A stretch of DNA of 64,000 nucleotides from Lindgomyces ingoldianus (taxonomy: Eukaryota > Ascomycota > Dothideomycetes > Pleosporales > Lindgomycetaceae). Of this stretch, positions 9,883-21,194 are shown one piece after another. The stretch spans positions 1,469,335 to 1,533,334 of the forward strand of contig NW_022985167.1 in the NCBI RefSeq assembly GCF_010093535.1, written 5' to 3'. The notes beneath the pieces are model-generated. The model ran no database searches, was not told where the DNA came from, and saw only the letters and a program-made list of their open reading frames with translations. Every line of letters begins with the position of its first letter. Within the stretch, counting starts at the first letter, position 1. Made by a program: the position numbers and the translations under genes.

Positions 9883-12800
9883 TCACAAATTCCCTAACCT
9901 ACAACCTCTCATCCGCTCCTCCAACTCTCTACTCTTCACCCCCGCCACCTCAATAACGCCGTCTGGCACTCTCGCCAGTCTCGCTACATTAAGCCCATAA
10001 GACCTATGGCTCATTCCTTCCTCCACCTCGTACAAAAACACAACCTCCTTCCCCCCATCTCGTTCCTCAAACCGCATATGCACGTTCTTCAACTCCTTCC
10101 CTTTAAACCTCTCCTGTAATCGCGCTAGATGTTGATAATGCGTTATGAACAGCGTCAGCGACCTAATCTCACGGATAACATAGTCAAGGACTGCTTCAGC
10201 AATAGCTACGCCATCGAATGTGCTGGTCCCGCGACCCAGCTCGTCGAGGATGATGAGCGAACGCGGAGTGGCAGATTTAAGGATATCTGCGGTTTCGCTG
10301 AGCTCGACCATGAATGTCGACTCGCCTTTGAGCATGTTGTCGAAGGCGCCCATGCGTGTGTACACGGCGTCTAGCATGCCGAGACGGGCAGAGGAGGCGG
10401 GGACGTAGGAGCCAATTTGGCCCATTATGGCGATGAGTGCGCCGGAACGCACGTAGGAGGATTTGCCGCCCATGTTTGGGCCGGTGATGAGGAGGCCGCG
10501 GGTCGCGGACGAGGAGAGGTGGAGGTTGTTGGGGACGTAAGACTCGAGTAGAAGTTGTTCGACCATGGGGTGGCGGCCACCGGTGATAGAAACCTCGATG
10601 TCGGATGTGAATGTTGGTTTGACGTAACCGGGTTGGGAGGCGAGAATAGCGAGGGAGAAGATGGCATCCAGCGTTGCGAGAGCGCTTACACAATCGCGGA
10701 GTTCCTGGTACTTTGCGGAGATATCGTTGAGGAGGTTGATGTATGCTCTCTCGCACGCCCCGGCAAGGCTCTCTTTGTGTTGATCCCGCTCTCGGATCAT
10801 CCTTTTGACCTCTGGTGTATGGAATCGCTTCACTGCTTTCGTCGTACTCATCTGCGTCCAGCTTGCTGGCACCTTGTTCAATTCATCCTTGTTGTTCTTC
10901 ACTTCGATCAAATACTCTATTCCAGCGACTGTGACATAATTCACCTTACTCTTCCGCAGTTTCTCTGCGGCGACTTTCCTGTGCGCTTCAAGGTCGTCTT
11001 CGACAGATGCAATCGACAACTTGTAATCATTGATATCTTCTGCTTCATGCTCTTCACGGAAAAAGGTGTACTTATCGTCATCGCGGGCGGCTTGGGGATT
11101 GATCTTCTCGAGAATGTTCGTCACGTCCTGGTAAATCTTTGGAATATTGCAAATCGCTTCATTAAGCAACGGCGACGAGAAGCCAGCGTCTTCGGGACCT
11201 TTAACAAATGCGTATTCGTTGGAGATGGCTTGGAGGGCTTGAAGAGCGGTGAGGAGTTCGGGACGAGTGCATTTCCTGTAGTAAATTCTGATCAATACCT
11301 TTTCGAGGTCTATCTTGACTTTTCCAAGGAGGAACTTTAGTCTGTCGACGTGGGTGGTGTTCTCCCTCTCTTTTAGCTCCTCGACAGCTGCAATGCGTTC
11401 TTCTAGTCTCTCTTTGTTGATCAATGGCCGTCCAACCCATTTCCTCAACATTCGTTGTCCGAATCGCGTCTGCGTTCGATCCATCGTCCAGAATAGGCTG
11501 CCTTTGGATGTGTAGTCTGTCTGATTCTGGTAAATCTCTAGACTGGACAGCGTATTGCCGTTCAAGAGCATGTATGACCGCGCACTGAAGGGCTGGAAGT
11601 ACTTTGTGAGGTCGAAAACATGCTCCAATCCGTACTCACTAAGATGTGTTATCATGGCTGAAAGACAGATTGTGACATGCTCGGAGAGTTGGTGGACTTT
11701 GTCGAGGATAGCACCTTGCTTGTCGGATTCGGCGTCGGAGCTTGACTTCATCTTGTCGGCGTAGAAGTTTGATATATGGCTGTAGGCTTGAGCGGCCATC
11801 GTCTTGTGCTTCTCTAACCTCTCAACGCGTGCCCTATCACCAAAGACATTCGTTTTGCTGGCTGACAGATGCTCAATGAGTTTGTCTGTGGCTTTAGACA
11901 GATCTCCAACGATCAGAAACTCGGCTGGAGCAATGTGAAGTAGCCGCGTCTCAATATCGCTCCTCATGAACCCGTCTTCAAAATCGTCGTAGATGATATC
12001 ACCTGTCGCAGGCTGTACGGCAATAAGGCCAACATGGACCTTCTCATCGGTACCCCACCCTTTGGCATTGGTCTCGGTGAGACAAAGGAGGTATCCAGTG
12101 GATTGTGCACCGGGGTTTGAAGAACCGTTCAACGGTTGCAGCCCTTCCACATCATCGACATAAGTTCCTTTCGTGTACAAGTTTGTGAGTTTGCGCTCGA
12201 ACGGGGCGTTCCTGTTGTCTCCGACCGCTTTCAATGCTGCCGTTTCAATTTGCCTTACCACACCAACTTTATGATTCGCTTGAACGAGCCGTTTCACGTG
12301 GACCTGAAGGCGGTGAACGGGGAAGCTTGCGGAGGCGAATCTACTGAGATGTGCTTCAGACGGATCTAATTACATTAGCGGGGCGTCAAAGCACTGATGC
12401 ATGGGCAGTCAACTCACGTTCATCATATCTGAATTTCCCCGGGATACAGAAAATTCCGAGCTCCTTCGAAGCAATCCTGGCATCCTCTCCATAGATCTGG
12501 AACTTGTACCCAACTTCCGTGATGATGATAGTATCGAGATGCTTTCGCTTGATCTCCAGGTATTGCTTGACCATGGGCGTGAGCTTCGCAGGCGCTTTCT
12601 TCGTAGCTGCACCTTTCTTGCCTTTTGCAGATTTTGGTGTAGGTTCCCCGGCGTCTTCTTCATCGTCTTCGCCGTCTTCGCCCTCTGCAGCCTCCTCCGA
12701 GCCGGCCTTATTCCTCCTCCTAAGCTCCACAAAGCTGTCCGGTTTCCCGAGTTTCTTTACAAATTGTTGGTGTAGTTTCTCCTTCCTTTTCTGGGCGGCA

Positions 12801-13384
12801 GCGGCATCCTCCTCATCCTCTGCTTCATTCTCTTCAGTCGCTGCTGGGGAGGACGAAAAAATATATTTCGACGTCCGATTTAAGATTTTAGGAAGCTTTC
12901 CAACATTGAGCCCAATGGCAGATGCTTGTACTAAAGAGGTATGGTGTCCGGTATTCCCATTGTCTTCGATGTGCCCGTTGCTGGCTATGCTTCGGGCCCG
13001 CTTCGGTACTGGGGAAACCACTCCCATCTCCTCATCCTCTCCCTCGTCGAGAAGGACGCGCTTCCTTCGCGATACAACAGTGCGTTGTATGGGGAGATCA
13101 TCTTCGTCAGAGCTAGGCTCTTGGGTCGTGTGGTTTGCTTCATTCGTGATCGCCGGTGCTTGGGGGGGAAGGTTGGTGACAGTAGATTTAACGGTTTGCG
13201 AGGGCTTCGGGGAGAAGAAGCTAGAGATGGATTGCTGCTTCGTCTTCTGAGACGAGCTCAGTTGCGACGAACTTGTTTTGGGCACCATTGGGGCTTGCGG
13301 GGAGTTAGCGAATGGTCGTGGTTGGGAACGGAGGTGTAGGCGAGGTACGCGTGAGTAGGCGATGGGCGACGCGAGCTTTGACAT
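9883..13384 (-). CDS. MSH3: DNA mismatch repair protein MSH3, 1149 aa
   Basis: MutS homologue that pairs with Msh2 (MutS-beta) to recognise insertion/deletion loops. Two exons (13384-12418 and 12365-9883) are split by a 52-nt intron (12366-12417) just after FRYDE, inside the mismatch-recognition domain. A PIP box (QQSISSFF) near the N-terminus tethers such proteins to PCNA. A disordered acidic/basic linker and the MutS I domain ([20 protein letters not shown]) follow. Connector, lever and clamp domains come next, then the ATPase with Walker [13 protein letters not shown], the ELSETADIL segment, Walker B ([13 protein letters not shown]) and the THYQHL switch motif. The first ATG after the upstream stop is at 13384; a second at 13288 (1117 aa) sits closer to the PIP box and is equally possible. 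Confidence 0.95.
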
Positions 13385-13889
13385 CACGCAGTCACGCTTT
13401 CCATTAATGCGCAGCTCAAAAAGTGACAATCAAAATGCAATTATGAATAGCACAACCCATATTCATGTTCGAGGACACATATTAAATGACAAAACTATGG
13501 AAACCGCGCTATCTTGCTTGCGGTGCTGGATAATATACTGTATGGTCCCAAATCATCTTGGAGGGATGCAGAGATCTCGAGGTACCTGGCTTTACGGAAA
13601 TCGTTAGCACTAAAGATTGCTTCTATGAGGCAATGGAATCTGTTCGGCTCTAAGTATCGATTGCCAAGCGTATGAGGTCCATGGTATCATCGGACGGTAA
13701 GGTGCGCGGCATGCCGTTTGCTGGTGAGCTGCTCGATGAGTTGCTTTTTGATGACGAGCATTCTGGGGGTGAAGATCTATCATCTGCATCCGCCGCCGTT
13801 TCCTCAGATCCTAGTGATAGGCGTGCGAGCAAACCCAGAAGGGCGTGACGACTACTCTGATGTGTGATGGGATCTTGTCTTCTCGGAAG
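13385..13889. other. Intergenic, no gene supported
   Basis: The stretch lies between MSH3 and the F-box gene. A Ser-rich minus-strand frame (13650-13832) has no ATG and only 60 codons, and could be 3' UTR of the F-box gene. Confidence 0.45.
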
Positions 13890-14741
13890 TCACCGAACGT
13901 CCGCAAGTAACGAAGAAATTGGGACTCGTTTCCTCGTCCATTCTGCGAAATCAGATAGACGGATACCACCTCTTTCAGGTGTCAGATCGCTCTGAAAGAT
14001 TATATCTGGGTGATACACAAGTTCACCTTCCCAAAGGTCCTCATCTTTTACCTCCCATTTCCTTGAAGCTCTTGACCTCAAATCTTTCCTGCTTGGAATT
14101 AGGTCTCCTGGAAAGGGCTCCGTTGTGCATTGGATGGTATACAGAAGATACAGTGTCATTGTTGGGCATTCGGACGGAGAGGTAGGGGCTTTGATTTCCA
14201 AGGCAAACCGGCTGAACCAGTGGCTCCGCAGGAACATTAGAGGAATGTCGTATAATGCATCCATAGTAACTCCGGGTGGTTGTTCCTGGTCAAATACCAC
14301 CTCTAACTCTGATGAAGAGTCACCTTCTCGTGTATGACCGCGCGAGACCACGGATAGCTTCTTCGGTGGAGGTTGGATTAAAAACATTCGTCTCCAGGAT
14401 GCATCCGGACGTAAGAATGCCCACTCCCTCCTTGGAGTAGAGGTCCAATCCAGGAGCTCCAGGCTGTCGTACGTTGGTAAACCCCAGCGGTCCCCATTAG
14501 GAATGATCAGCCACGGAAGAAACGGAGTCTGGAGAAGGGGATTGACAACCCAGCTTTCCGATTTCTCCATAGGCATAGGCTGGAAAAAAAGGGCTTGCTG
14601 GAGCGCCGGGGAAGACTGTATCACGTTTTGTATGTTGCGAGAGATGCGCTGTGCTTGGAGGAGGTCCGTTCCTGGAAGTTGAAGCAAGATCGCTTCAAGT
14701 AGCTCGCAAGTACTGAAGACTCGCGTACATGCCGATGCCAT
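13890..14741 (-). CDS. F-box-like protein, 283 aa
   Basis: Single exon, ATG at 14741. The N-terminal ~45 residues (STCELLEAILLQLPGTDLLQAQRISRNIQNVIQ) fit an F-box helix bundle, which links substrates to SCF ubiquitin ligases through Skp1. The remainder has no recognised repeat: it includes a Pro/Trp-rich block (LLQTPFLPWLIIPN) and a conserved-looking region with SWRRMFLIQPPPKKL. This layout (short F-box plus a ~230-residue unknown C-terminal region starting SPALQQALFFQP) is typical of the expanded F-box family of Dothideomycetes and Leotiomycetes. The substrate is unknown. Confidence 0.78.
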   Translation of the reverse strand: MASACTRVFSTCELLEAILLQLPGTDLLQAQRISRNIQNVIQSSPALQQALFFQPMPMEKSESWVVNPLLQTPFLPWLIIPNGDRWGLPTYDSLELLDWTSTPRREWAFLRPDASWRRMFLIQPPPKKLSVVSRGHTREGDSSSELEVVFDQEQPPGVTMDALYDIPLMFLRSHWFSRFALEIKAPTSPSECPTMTLYLLYTIQCTTEPFPGDLIPSRKDLRSRASRKWEVKDEDLWEGELVYHPDIIFQSDLTPERGGIRLSDFAEWTRKRVPISSLLADVR

Positions 14742-14910
14742 GGTGGCTTCTACGACGAAATTAATTTGAGGGAATGTTCAGGAAAAGTGGTGGAATGATG
14801 ATGCCTTCCTCGATTGACAACTTCCGAGTCGGAGCGGACCTATATTGATAAGATATATGCTAACTAGAATAGGCTAACGTGACTTGGCGTTATTCTGCAT
14901 CCATTGATGG

Positions 14911-15321
14911 ATGCCACCATTCTTCCCTTCCATCATCGACATCAGCAAGCGAAAACGACTTACTTCACTCTTTGAATATGTCCCCAACATTCCCCCAGAA
15001 AAGCTGCTCAGAGTATCACGCTCGTTAAGTGGAGCCTACCAAGATAACCCCCTTGCATTGCAGTGTGATGCTGCTGCCTTCATATACTTCCTCTGTCACT
15101 CTTCATATGACATCGAAGCCCACACTTACTTCTATTTCGCGTTAGAAAATCAGGTAAGTCACTTTTACTGTCATGAGAGAACCGAATCGTTGGTAGTTAC
15201 AGGAATAGATAATCACGCAAACACCGTTCTTACTGATGTGAAATGGGCGCCCAAAAGGACCTCCAGAACCAATCTAAGAAGGTCACCATCTCGGAGCTCC
15301 CTTGTTTACTCGTTCCTGTAA
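14911..15321 (+). CDS. Hypothetical protein, up to 136 aa
   Basis: ATG at 14911, about 170 nt from the divergent F-box gene. The first 83 residues look protein-like (basic SKRKRL, then PPEKLLRVSRSLSGAY and an aromatic-rich AHTYFYFALENQ). Directly after ENQ is a good donor (GTAAGT at 15158) with a candidate acceptor 49 nt on (TTACAG). Using it would place a stop after one more codon and give an 84-aa protein; reading through gives 136 aa. No family was recognised. It may be a species-restricted gene or a chance frame. Confidence 0.35.
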   Translation: MPPFFPSIIDISKRKRLTSLFEYVPNIPPEKLLRVSRSLSGAYQDNPLALQCDAAAFIYFLCHSSYDIEAHTYFYFALENQVSHFYCHERTESLVVTGIDNHANTVLTDVKWAPKRTSRTNLRRSPSRSSLVYSFL

Positions 15322-15939
15322 AGACATGCTTTCAATTGGCTCCTTTTCGCGGTGAATTGGGAGAACAGAAGAATTGATATCTTGAAAGCAAGAATCCATT
15401 CGCAGTATAAGAGTAGTTTACCCTAAGCCTGAGCTAACGATTAGGACAACTCTGTGGCTTTTCGCCGCGCCTACAAATCTGAGAAAAACTGAACATGTTG
15501 GCTCACCGTCACCGACGAGATCCATAACTCGGAGGGGACTTTTCGAGACGGTATGTATTTTAATCTCTTTCACATGGGGAAAAATTACGGGCGGATGGGC
15601 ACAGGATTTTAAAATCGACATTATATATATTTAACTAGAGTGGATATGTTTAAAGTCCCTATGATAAGGGTTTAAAAATACAGTAACCTTTTAATATCCC
15701 GTGCCAGAAGTTTCCAACATATCAAAAGGAGGCCAGGATGTGCTGAAAATTATTTACCCTTTCGGTTGTTTTATCGTTGGTCATATAACATCTCTGTTTT
15801 GACACCGGCGTTCGTCCTTGATCTAATATCCTGTCTTTGAAATGTTATGAATCAACACCGGTGCTACTCGTATTCCTCGGTTCGACATTGTTACTGTCAC
15901 CTAGGCATGTCCTTAGCACGATACCGCCGCCATTGTCAG
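15322..15939. other. A/T-rich intergenic stretch with one small minus-strand ORF
   Basis: A 67-codon ATG-started frame lies at 15418-15621 on the minus strand (begins MSILKSCAHPP, ends VLIVSSGLG), but no homology was recognised. The 15600-15900 part is A/T-rich with no other signal. Confidence 0.3.
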
Positions 15940-16149
15940 TCATAATTGACCCGTACCTCTCTTAGTACCCCCGCCTGGCGTGTGTGTTGGAGCTCCACCA
16001 CCTGCTGTGAAGCGATCCTCGATGTTCTGCACTTCTCTCGTTTTGTAGGGATTCGGGAACCAGTACTGCCGCATCCAAAGGTAGTAGGAGAAGCCGAATA
16101 TGCCGCCGGCGGCGAAGATCTTGGGGATGGAGGTCTGTCCGACTGGCAT
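15940..16149 (-). CDS. Small single-span membrane protein, 69 aa
   Basis: ATG at 16149 (a longer frame upstream lacks an ATG in the same transcript context). The sequence is MPVGQTSIPKIFAAGG, then a hydrophobic helix (residues ~9-25) containing IFGFSYYLW. The post-membrane segment MRQYWFPNPYKTREVQNIEDRF and a Gly/Thr-rich tail follow. Size, N-terminal amphipathic start and post-helix Tyr/Trp/Pro motif resemble small mitochondrial inner-membrane proteins of fungi. This is an inference; no named family was recognised. Confidence 0.6.
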   Translation of the reverse strand: MPVGQTSIPKIFAAGGIFGFSYYLWMRQYWFPNPYKTREVQNIEDRFTAGGGAPTHTPGGGTKRGTGQL

Positions 16150-16643
16150 TTTGAATGTGGTTCGATCGGCCGTTGAAAAGAGGTGATTGTAGAGGTGTCG
16201 GAGGGGAGAGGGGGGGATTGAGCGGCGTGAGGGCTTCAGAGAGCAGTCACGATGCAATTAGAGCTCTATATGCCCAGTCAGCCAGCCCCAATTAAGCAGG
16301 CGGGATCAACGTGCTGGTGAATATGGGCGTCATGGTGATGTTGAAGACGAAAAGCTTGGTCCCGGTCGGGCGCCGCTTGGCAGGGTTCTTCCCGTAAGGC
16401 TGAGCTGCGGCTGAAATCTGAGTTATGTCAGCGTGCTGTGGCGCCTCACTTGCGCAACCTCCTAGAAATAGCAAGTGACCACGCTTCCCTTGCTACACAC
16501 CCCTCGCGATCCGACCACGACATCACTGACCACTGGCGGGCGGCAAGTTGGAGAATTCTCACCTACAGTCGCTCATTTGACACGCTGGATGATACGTCCA
16601 GAGGAGGGTTCCTGGGGAGCGAACAAGACAGGATTAACAGGAA
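16150..16643. other. Divergent intergenic region upstream of the ERD1-like gene
   Basis: No gene was firmly supported. A minus-strand frame ending at 16292 has a protein-like 35-residue C-terminus (GKNPAKRRPTGTKLF) preceded by a plausible acceptor (CTGACATAACTCAG), so a tiny spliced gene is possible. I could not find a convincing first exon. Confidence 0.3.
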
Positions 16644-18007
16644 ATGGACGGTGATCCAGCTGTGGAGCCAGTACTCGATGGCTTCAGTCGCGTGCTCCCA
16701 CTTCCCTATCGCGTTGCCCTGATTATTGTCCTCGGTATGCATCTGCGTCTTCCTCACGGCTCACAAGCCCTGAATCAAGAATAACATTGAGTCTGCAGGC
16801 GTCTGGGCTTGGGGAGCTAACCTACACTACCTCTCCCTAATTAAGATCGATGTCCCTAGCCTGGTCCGCTACCCTTCGCGGGCCTCTCCTCACCATCCCC
16901 CACACCATCTCTCCTGCTACCGCATCGCCACCTTCCTCTCCATACCCCTCGTGTGCTTCCTGCTCCTGTTTTGGGCCCTCACAAACGGAAGTCCGAAGGA
17001 CGTTGCGCAGTGGTCGATACTCCCAAACTTATATTTGTTGCTACTAGTCCTTGGTTTCATTGCCCCCATCCCATTCGTGAGCAGAAATGGAAGGCTCCGC
17101 ACACTTGCAACCCTGAAGCGCATTTCAATAGGCGGGCTGGCTGAAGCACAAGACGGCAAGTTTGGCGACATTCTCCTCGCCGATGCCCTTACGAGTTACG
17201 CGAAAGTGCTCGGCGATCTGTTCATCTCGCTCTGCATGTTCTTCACGCCTGGCCACTCATCTACTGGCCCTCCAAATCGCAATTGCGGAGGTGGATTCTG
17301 GGTGCCCTTCATAATATCAATTCCCTCCATTATTCGCCTCCGGCAATGCCTCATTGAGTACGTTCGTGTACAGAAGGCGAACAAGCGAACAGGCCAGGTT
17401 AACCTAAATACTGGCTGGGGCGGTGTCCATCTTGCCAACGCCTTGAAATACTCCTCTGCTTTCCCCGTCATTGTTCTCTCTGCGATGCAGCGCTCCCCTC
17501 AACCCTCCAAATACGGAATGTCGGAAGCGACGCTATTCCGTCTATGGCTAGGCGCAGTCTTTCTAAACTCTGCATATTCCTTTTACTGGGACGTCGCTCG
17601 CGATTGGGACCTCCACCTGTTCTCAGGCGCAAATGAAAGGAACGACCCAGAATATCCATGGGGTTTGCGACGACACCGGTGGATTCACGCGAAGGAAATT
17701 TACTATACGGCCATTATTATCGATGCTTTTTTAAGATGTACCTGGAGTATCAAGTTGAGCCCGCATCTCGATCATTTCAACGATCTGGAAGGCGGCATTT
17801 TCATGATGGAGCTGTTGGAAGTGTTTAGGCGTTGGATGTGGATCTTCTTCCGCGTTGAGTGCGAGTGGGGTATGTATCAGACCGTTTACTTATCTTTTCC
17901 TTCGTTGGGAGTGACTAATAATTCGTGTAGTGAGAAATCACCGTGGACCAGCCCCTGATGACATCCTACTCGGCGATGTGTCCAACAAGTATGACGAGGA
18001 TGACTAA
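16644..18007 (+). CDS. ERD1: EXS-domain protein, ERD1-like, 412 aa
   Basis: ERD1-type proteins are Golgi membrane proteins needed for retention of lumenal ER proteins and glycosyltransferase recycling; in yeast Erd1 also exports phosphate from the Golgi lumen. Exons are 16644-16734, 16799-17869 and 17931-18007 (introns 64 and 61 nt), and the phases close exactly. The protein starts MDGDPAVEPVLDGFSRVLPLP with an N-terminal membrane helix. It then has several hydrophobic segments and the EXS core: FIISIPSIIRLRQCLIEYVR, LKYSSAFPVIVLSA, SFYWDVARDWDL and the closing WMWIFFRVECEWVRN. It lacks the N-terminal SPX domain of the SYG1/PHO81 group, which fits ERD1 rather than a plasma-membrane phosphate exporter. 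Confidence 0.85.
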
Positions 18008-18380
18008 GATTTGCTGCGTTTTGTGTGGTTTGTTACGCATTACGAGCCGCCTTGATAGCATATTTACGGCGTTTTGAAGCGTTTAGTATTGACTAGTTTT
18101 ATCGTCTCCCATCTCCTTTATCGATATTCTAGTCCAGCTATTAGCAACCCTTCACTATTGCCCTCAACGACCGTGCCTCATACGCGAAGTTATGCGACAC
18201 AAGGACGTGCGCAGACGAGGATGTGAACGGGTTGTGGTCCTCCCCCAAATTAACCAAACGGTGGAACAATTTTGCAATTCAATGGGTAGAATAACTGTAA
18301 GGATGGCAATTCCCCTGAGTCTCGCTCATTGGAGATCCTAATTATCCATCCATTCTGTTCTGCGTAAACCTCAGTCCACA

Positions 18381-18641
18381 ATGTACAACTTTAGAAAGCA
18401 GTCGATTCCCAAGCCCGACTCTGTAGCCTTGGACAGGATTGAAACTAAGGCTAGTGCCGATCAGCCTCCGAGTCTATTTGCGTTTTCAAATAAATTAGAA
18501 ATGAACCGACTCGAGACTGTCCTGAAGGCGATCGTAATCCCGAGTATGACGAGGATTGTGAAGACCCACCTCACTCCAACCTCTTCATCTGTCTCTCATT
18601 CCTGCTATGGCATGCTCCTCGAGACAAAGACTATTGGCTAA
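18381..18641 (+). CDS. Doubtful small ORF, 86 aa
   Basis: ATG-started frame with mixed composition (begins MYNFRKQSIPKPDS). No splice extension, TATA box or recognised motif. It is recorded only because it is one of the few ATG-started frames in a long empty stretch. Confidence 0.2.
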   Translation: MYNFRKQSIPKPDSVALDRIETKASADQPPSLFAFSNKLEMNRLETVLKAIVIPSMTRIVKTHLTPTSSSVSHSCYGMLLETKTIG

Positions 18642-19526
18642 GCTCACTGCATCTAAGGCGCCAGAAAACTCCCAAATGCTACTCTCTATGAAAATGGACA
18701 AACACCCGTGCCGATGCTTCTCCTTTCACTTGCCGCCTCTTTCGAGCGCTCTGTTTCTAATATATCTTAACACATAAAAGCACCATTTCACATTACAGTC
18801 TAAAGGGCATGCACTACTTCAGTTTGCTGTGAAACCGCATGGAGTACTTATGCAGGCCTCAATCCCGGTGAGTTCTTGCATGGTCCAGGAATAAACAGAA
18901 ATGTCAAGGGCTTCTCCTATTGGTTATCTATTCGCTCCCACAAGGTCATTCCAGCCCTTTGGCCTATGACCCCTCGAATATCGGGGCACGACTACGTCTT
19001 CATCCATCATCAAGACGCATTGGATATATACGGGCCTCTTTATTCTTTGCTGTTCTTTACTCATAGCACTTGTAAGACCTCTCAGTGTCGTATCCATGAC
19101 ACCACGAGCCAGGACCAGTAGAGGAGAAGGCACCTCTGGAGCCTCTGCTGGAGGCCTCATTCGCTGGCATTTTTGCACATGCTCTGATCAATCTACGCCC
19201 ATAGTAGCACTCATACCAGAAGAATACTACTTGCAACGACACTGCGGGATCTTCTGCCTGTTATGCGCCAATCTTTTTTAGCCACCAGACGTCCAAAGGG
19301 GTGTCTAATCGACTCCAATTTTTCCGACGATGCCTGCGGCCAGATTCGCACAACCATATTGCAGGCAGGTAGTGGCTATGGTCTCTTAAGGATCCCTATT
19401 ACACTCACCATAAATGCCCTCGATCTCTATTATCTGGTCGTAACTGCATATCTACTCTATTGCCGCATAGCAAGAAAGTAGTTACTAGCTTGGGATTCTC
19501 CAGCCGAACTCCTGACGCTTGTATAG

Positions 19527-19721
19527 CATTCGAGGTACCCTGAGAACCTTGGGTGCATCCCTCCTGGAAGAGAAGCTCTTGAAACCTTCACAGAGCCGGT
19601 TACGATCCGTGTCAATAAGGATTACAAGCCTGGGTTGTTGTTTCGGAATGGCGTGTTTCAGAATGACTTGTGGCAGGGAAGTAAAGACATGGAAAGAGCT
19701 AAACGGAACGAGAAGCACTAA
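19527..19721 (+). pseudogene. Orphan terminal exon-like block, 64 codons
   Basis: A 64-codon open stretch with strongly protein-like composition (contains RYPENLGCIPPGREALETF and PVTIRVNKDYKPGLLF) ends in TAA at 19719. It is preceded by what looks like a splice acceptor: CTGAC branch-like site, then TTGTATAG directly before the first codon. No upstream exon with matching phase was found. It is either the last exon of a gene whose other exons are missed or a decayed gene remnant. The family is not recognised. Confidence 0.35.
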
Positions 19722-21194
19722 GTGAATTCTATCACAAAAGGACGGGGAACTGCAGTAAAAGGAAAGATGCGAAACGCCGGACCCATAGTATCATGGAATG
19801 CCTTCGTATTTCGCATCCATTGGCCAGCGATAGTTTAACGCCGATTGAGCACATAGCCAAATTTTTATCGCGGTTCTGCCGTGCTCTGCCTTACTCAGAA
19901 GATGTAGACGCATCATAGGGACTTAATGTTGGCGAAAATGCCCTATTTATTACTATTCTACTACCAGCCTAAGATTACAATTCAACTTCCATGCTGTTTG
20001 CTCATATCTATTGATAGACTTAAGGAGGAAGAGCTCCCCATCCTTGTTGGGTCGGCCAAGCGAGCTGCTCCCCCCAAGCGAACATTCTAGAACGCCACTT
20101 TCGATGTCCAGGATTAACGTCTTTTAGCATCTGCTCCTCCACCGGTCAGCCACTATCACCACCCTCCCATTCACACCACTCCCCTCAGCCCCCAACCCAA
20201 TTATCCCAGGTCTATCAGCCGCCACATCGCCAGCCTCAGCACTCATCCCACTCCGCCACCGCTTCCAATCCAGCCCTTCAGCAGTCTGGAACGCATCACG
20301 TGATGCCTGTGATGTCTCCCGATCACCTGGACACCCACACTAACATCCATCCACGTAATCAATCCGACTCGACCCGGCCCCGTCCGCGGCCGAACCCACG
20401 CTGATGGGAATTCATGATCTCGGTAACGAGACATTAGGCTGAATGCTGACGGGAACTGCCAAAATAGCGGTAAAGGACTCGGGGCATTAGATAACGAGAT
20501 CAGGGTCGATATATATGGTGGACTTGGCTACGAGGTGATGAGAGGTGCACTGTGGTCGTCTATTGATATTGTATGCTGGTTCTATTGATAGCTTGGCGCA
20601 CGTGTCGAACGCCTCTGTGTCAGTCGGGGATTAGGATGTGCACGAGGGGTGAGAAAAGGGGATGGTGAGGATCGTGTCCTAGGAACGACGAGCGTAGGGA
20701 TACTGAGGTGGGTGCGAACCATTCTGGCCGTGTACTTAAGGTGCTTTGGCTATTCGATGTTTATTAATCATTCTTTGTCTGATGTTGTTCGGAAGAAAGA
20801 CTGTATCGTGGATCCGAAATCTACCTGTATTCTCTGCTCTACACTAATCCACTCTTCCAATCTCATTGCGGGAGGAATTCCCTAGAAAAATCTTGCCAGG
20901 AGTCCGCTCAAAGGTAATATATAAACGATAATAGGGTATATAGCATCGCAGCAAACCTTGACGCCGTGGATTTTCCGCCATTTATACCATGTTTTCTACC
21001 ACCTCTTCCTCTTTGCGTGTAACGTATACGAGCATAATCCATCGGTATTTTCACCCATCTCTTCCGTTACCTGGAATATAACAACTCGGGTGTCCCTCTA
21101 AAGCCATCTTTCTTCATCATCCATCAACACTCTCTTACTCATTCTGCTTTACCCACTCATAAGCCACCTCATTCCATCTCCCCTTCGAACCTCC

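Larger units (their letters stand above)
18008..21194. other. 3.2-kb gene-poor stretch
   Basis: I see no complete gene. Two small features are listed separately (18381-18641 and 19527-19721). The rest has frequent stops in all frames. It could hold decayed gene remnants, ncRNA or regulatory DNA for the MFS gene downstream. Confidence 0.4.

Noticed and set aside
10555..11340. 261-codon plus-strand ORF
   Set aside because: It is antisense to the conserved MSH3 ATPase/clamp region; it is a shadow frame.
12504..13250. 248-codon plus-strand ORF, Ser-rich
   Set aside because: It is antisense to the MSH3 N-terminal exon; its composition comes from the opposite strand's acidic/basic linker.
15877..15890. 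B-box-like GGTTCGAC
   Set aside because: No A box or cloverleaf upstream.
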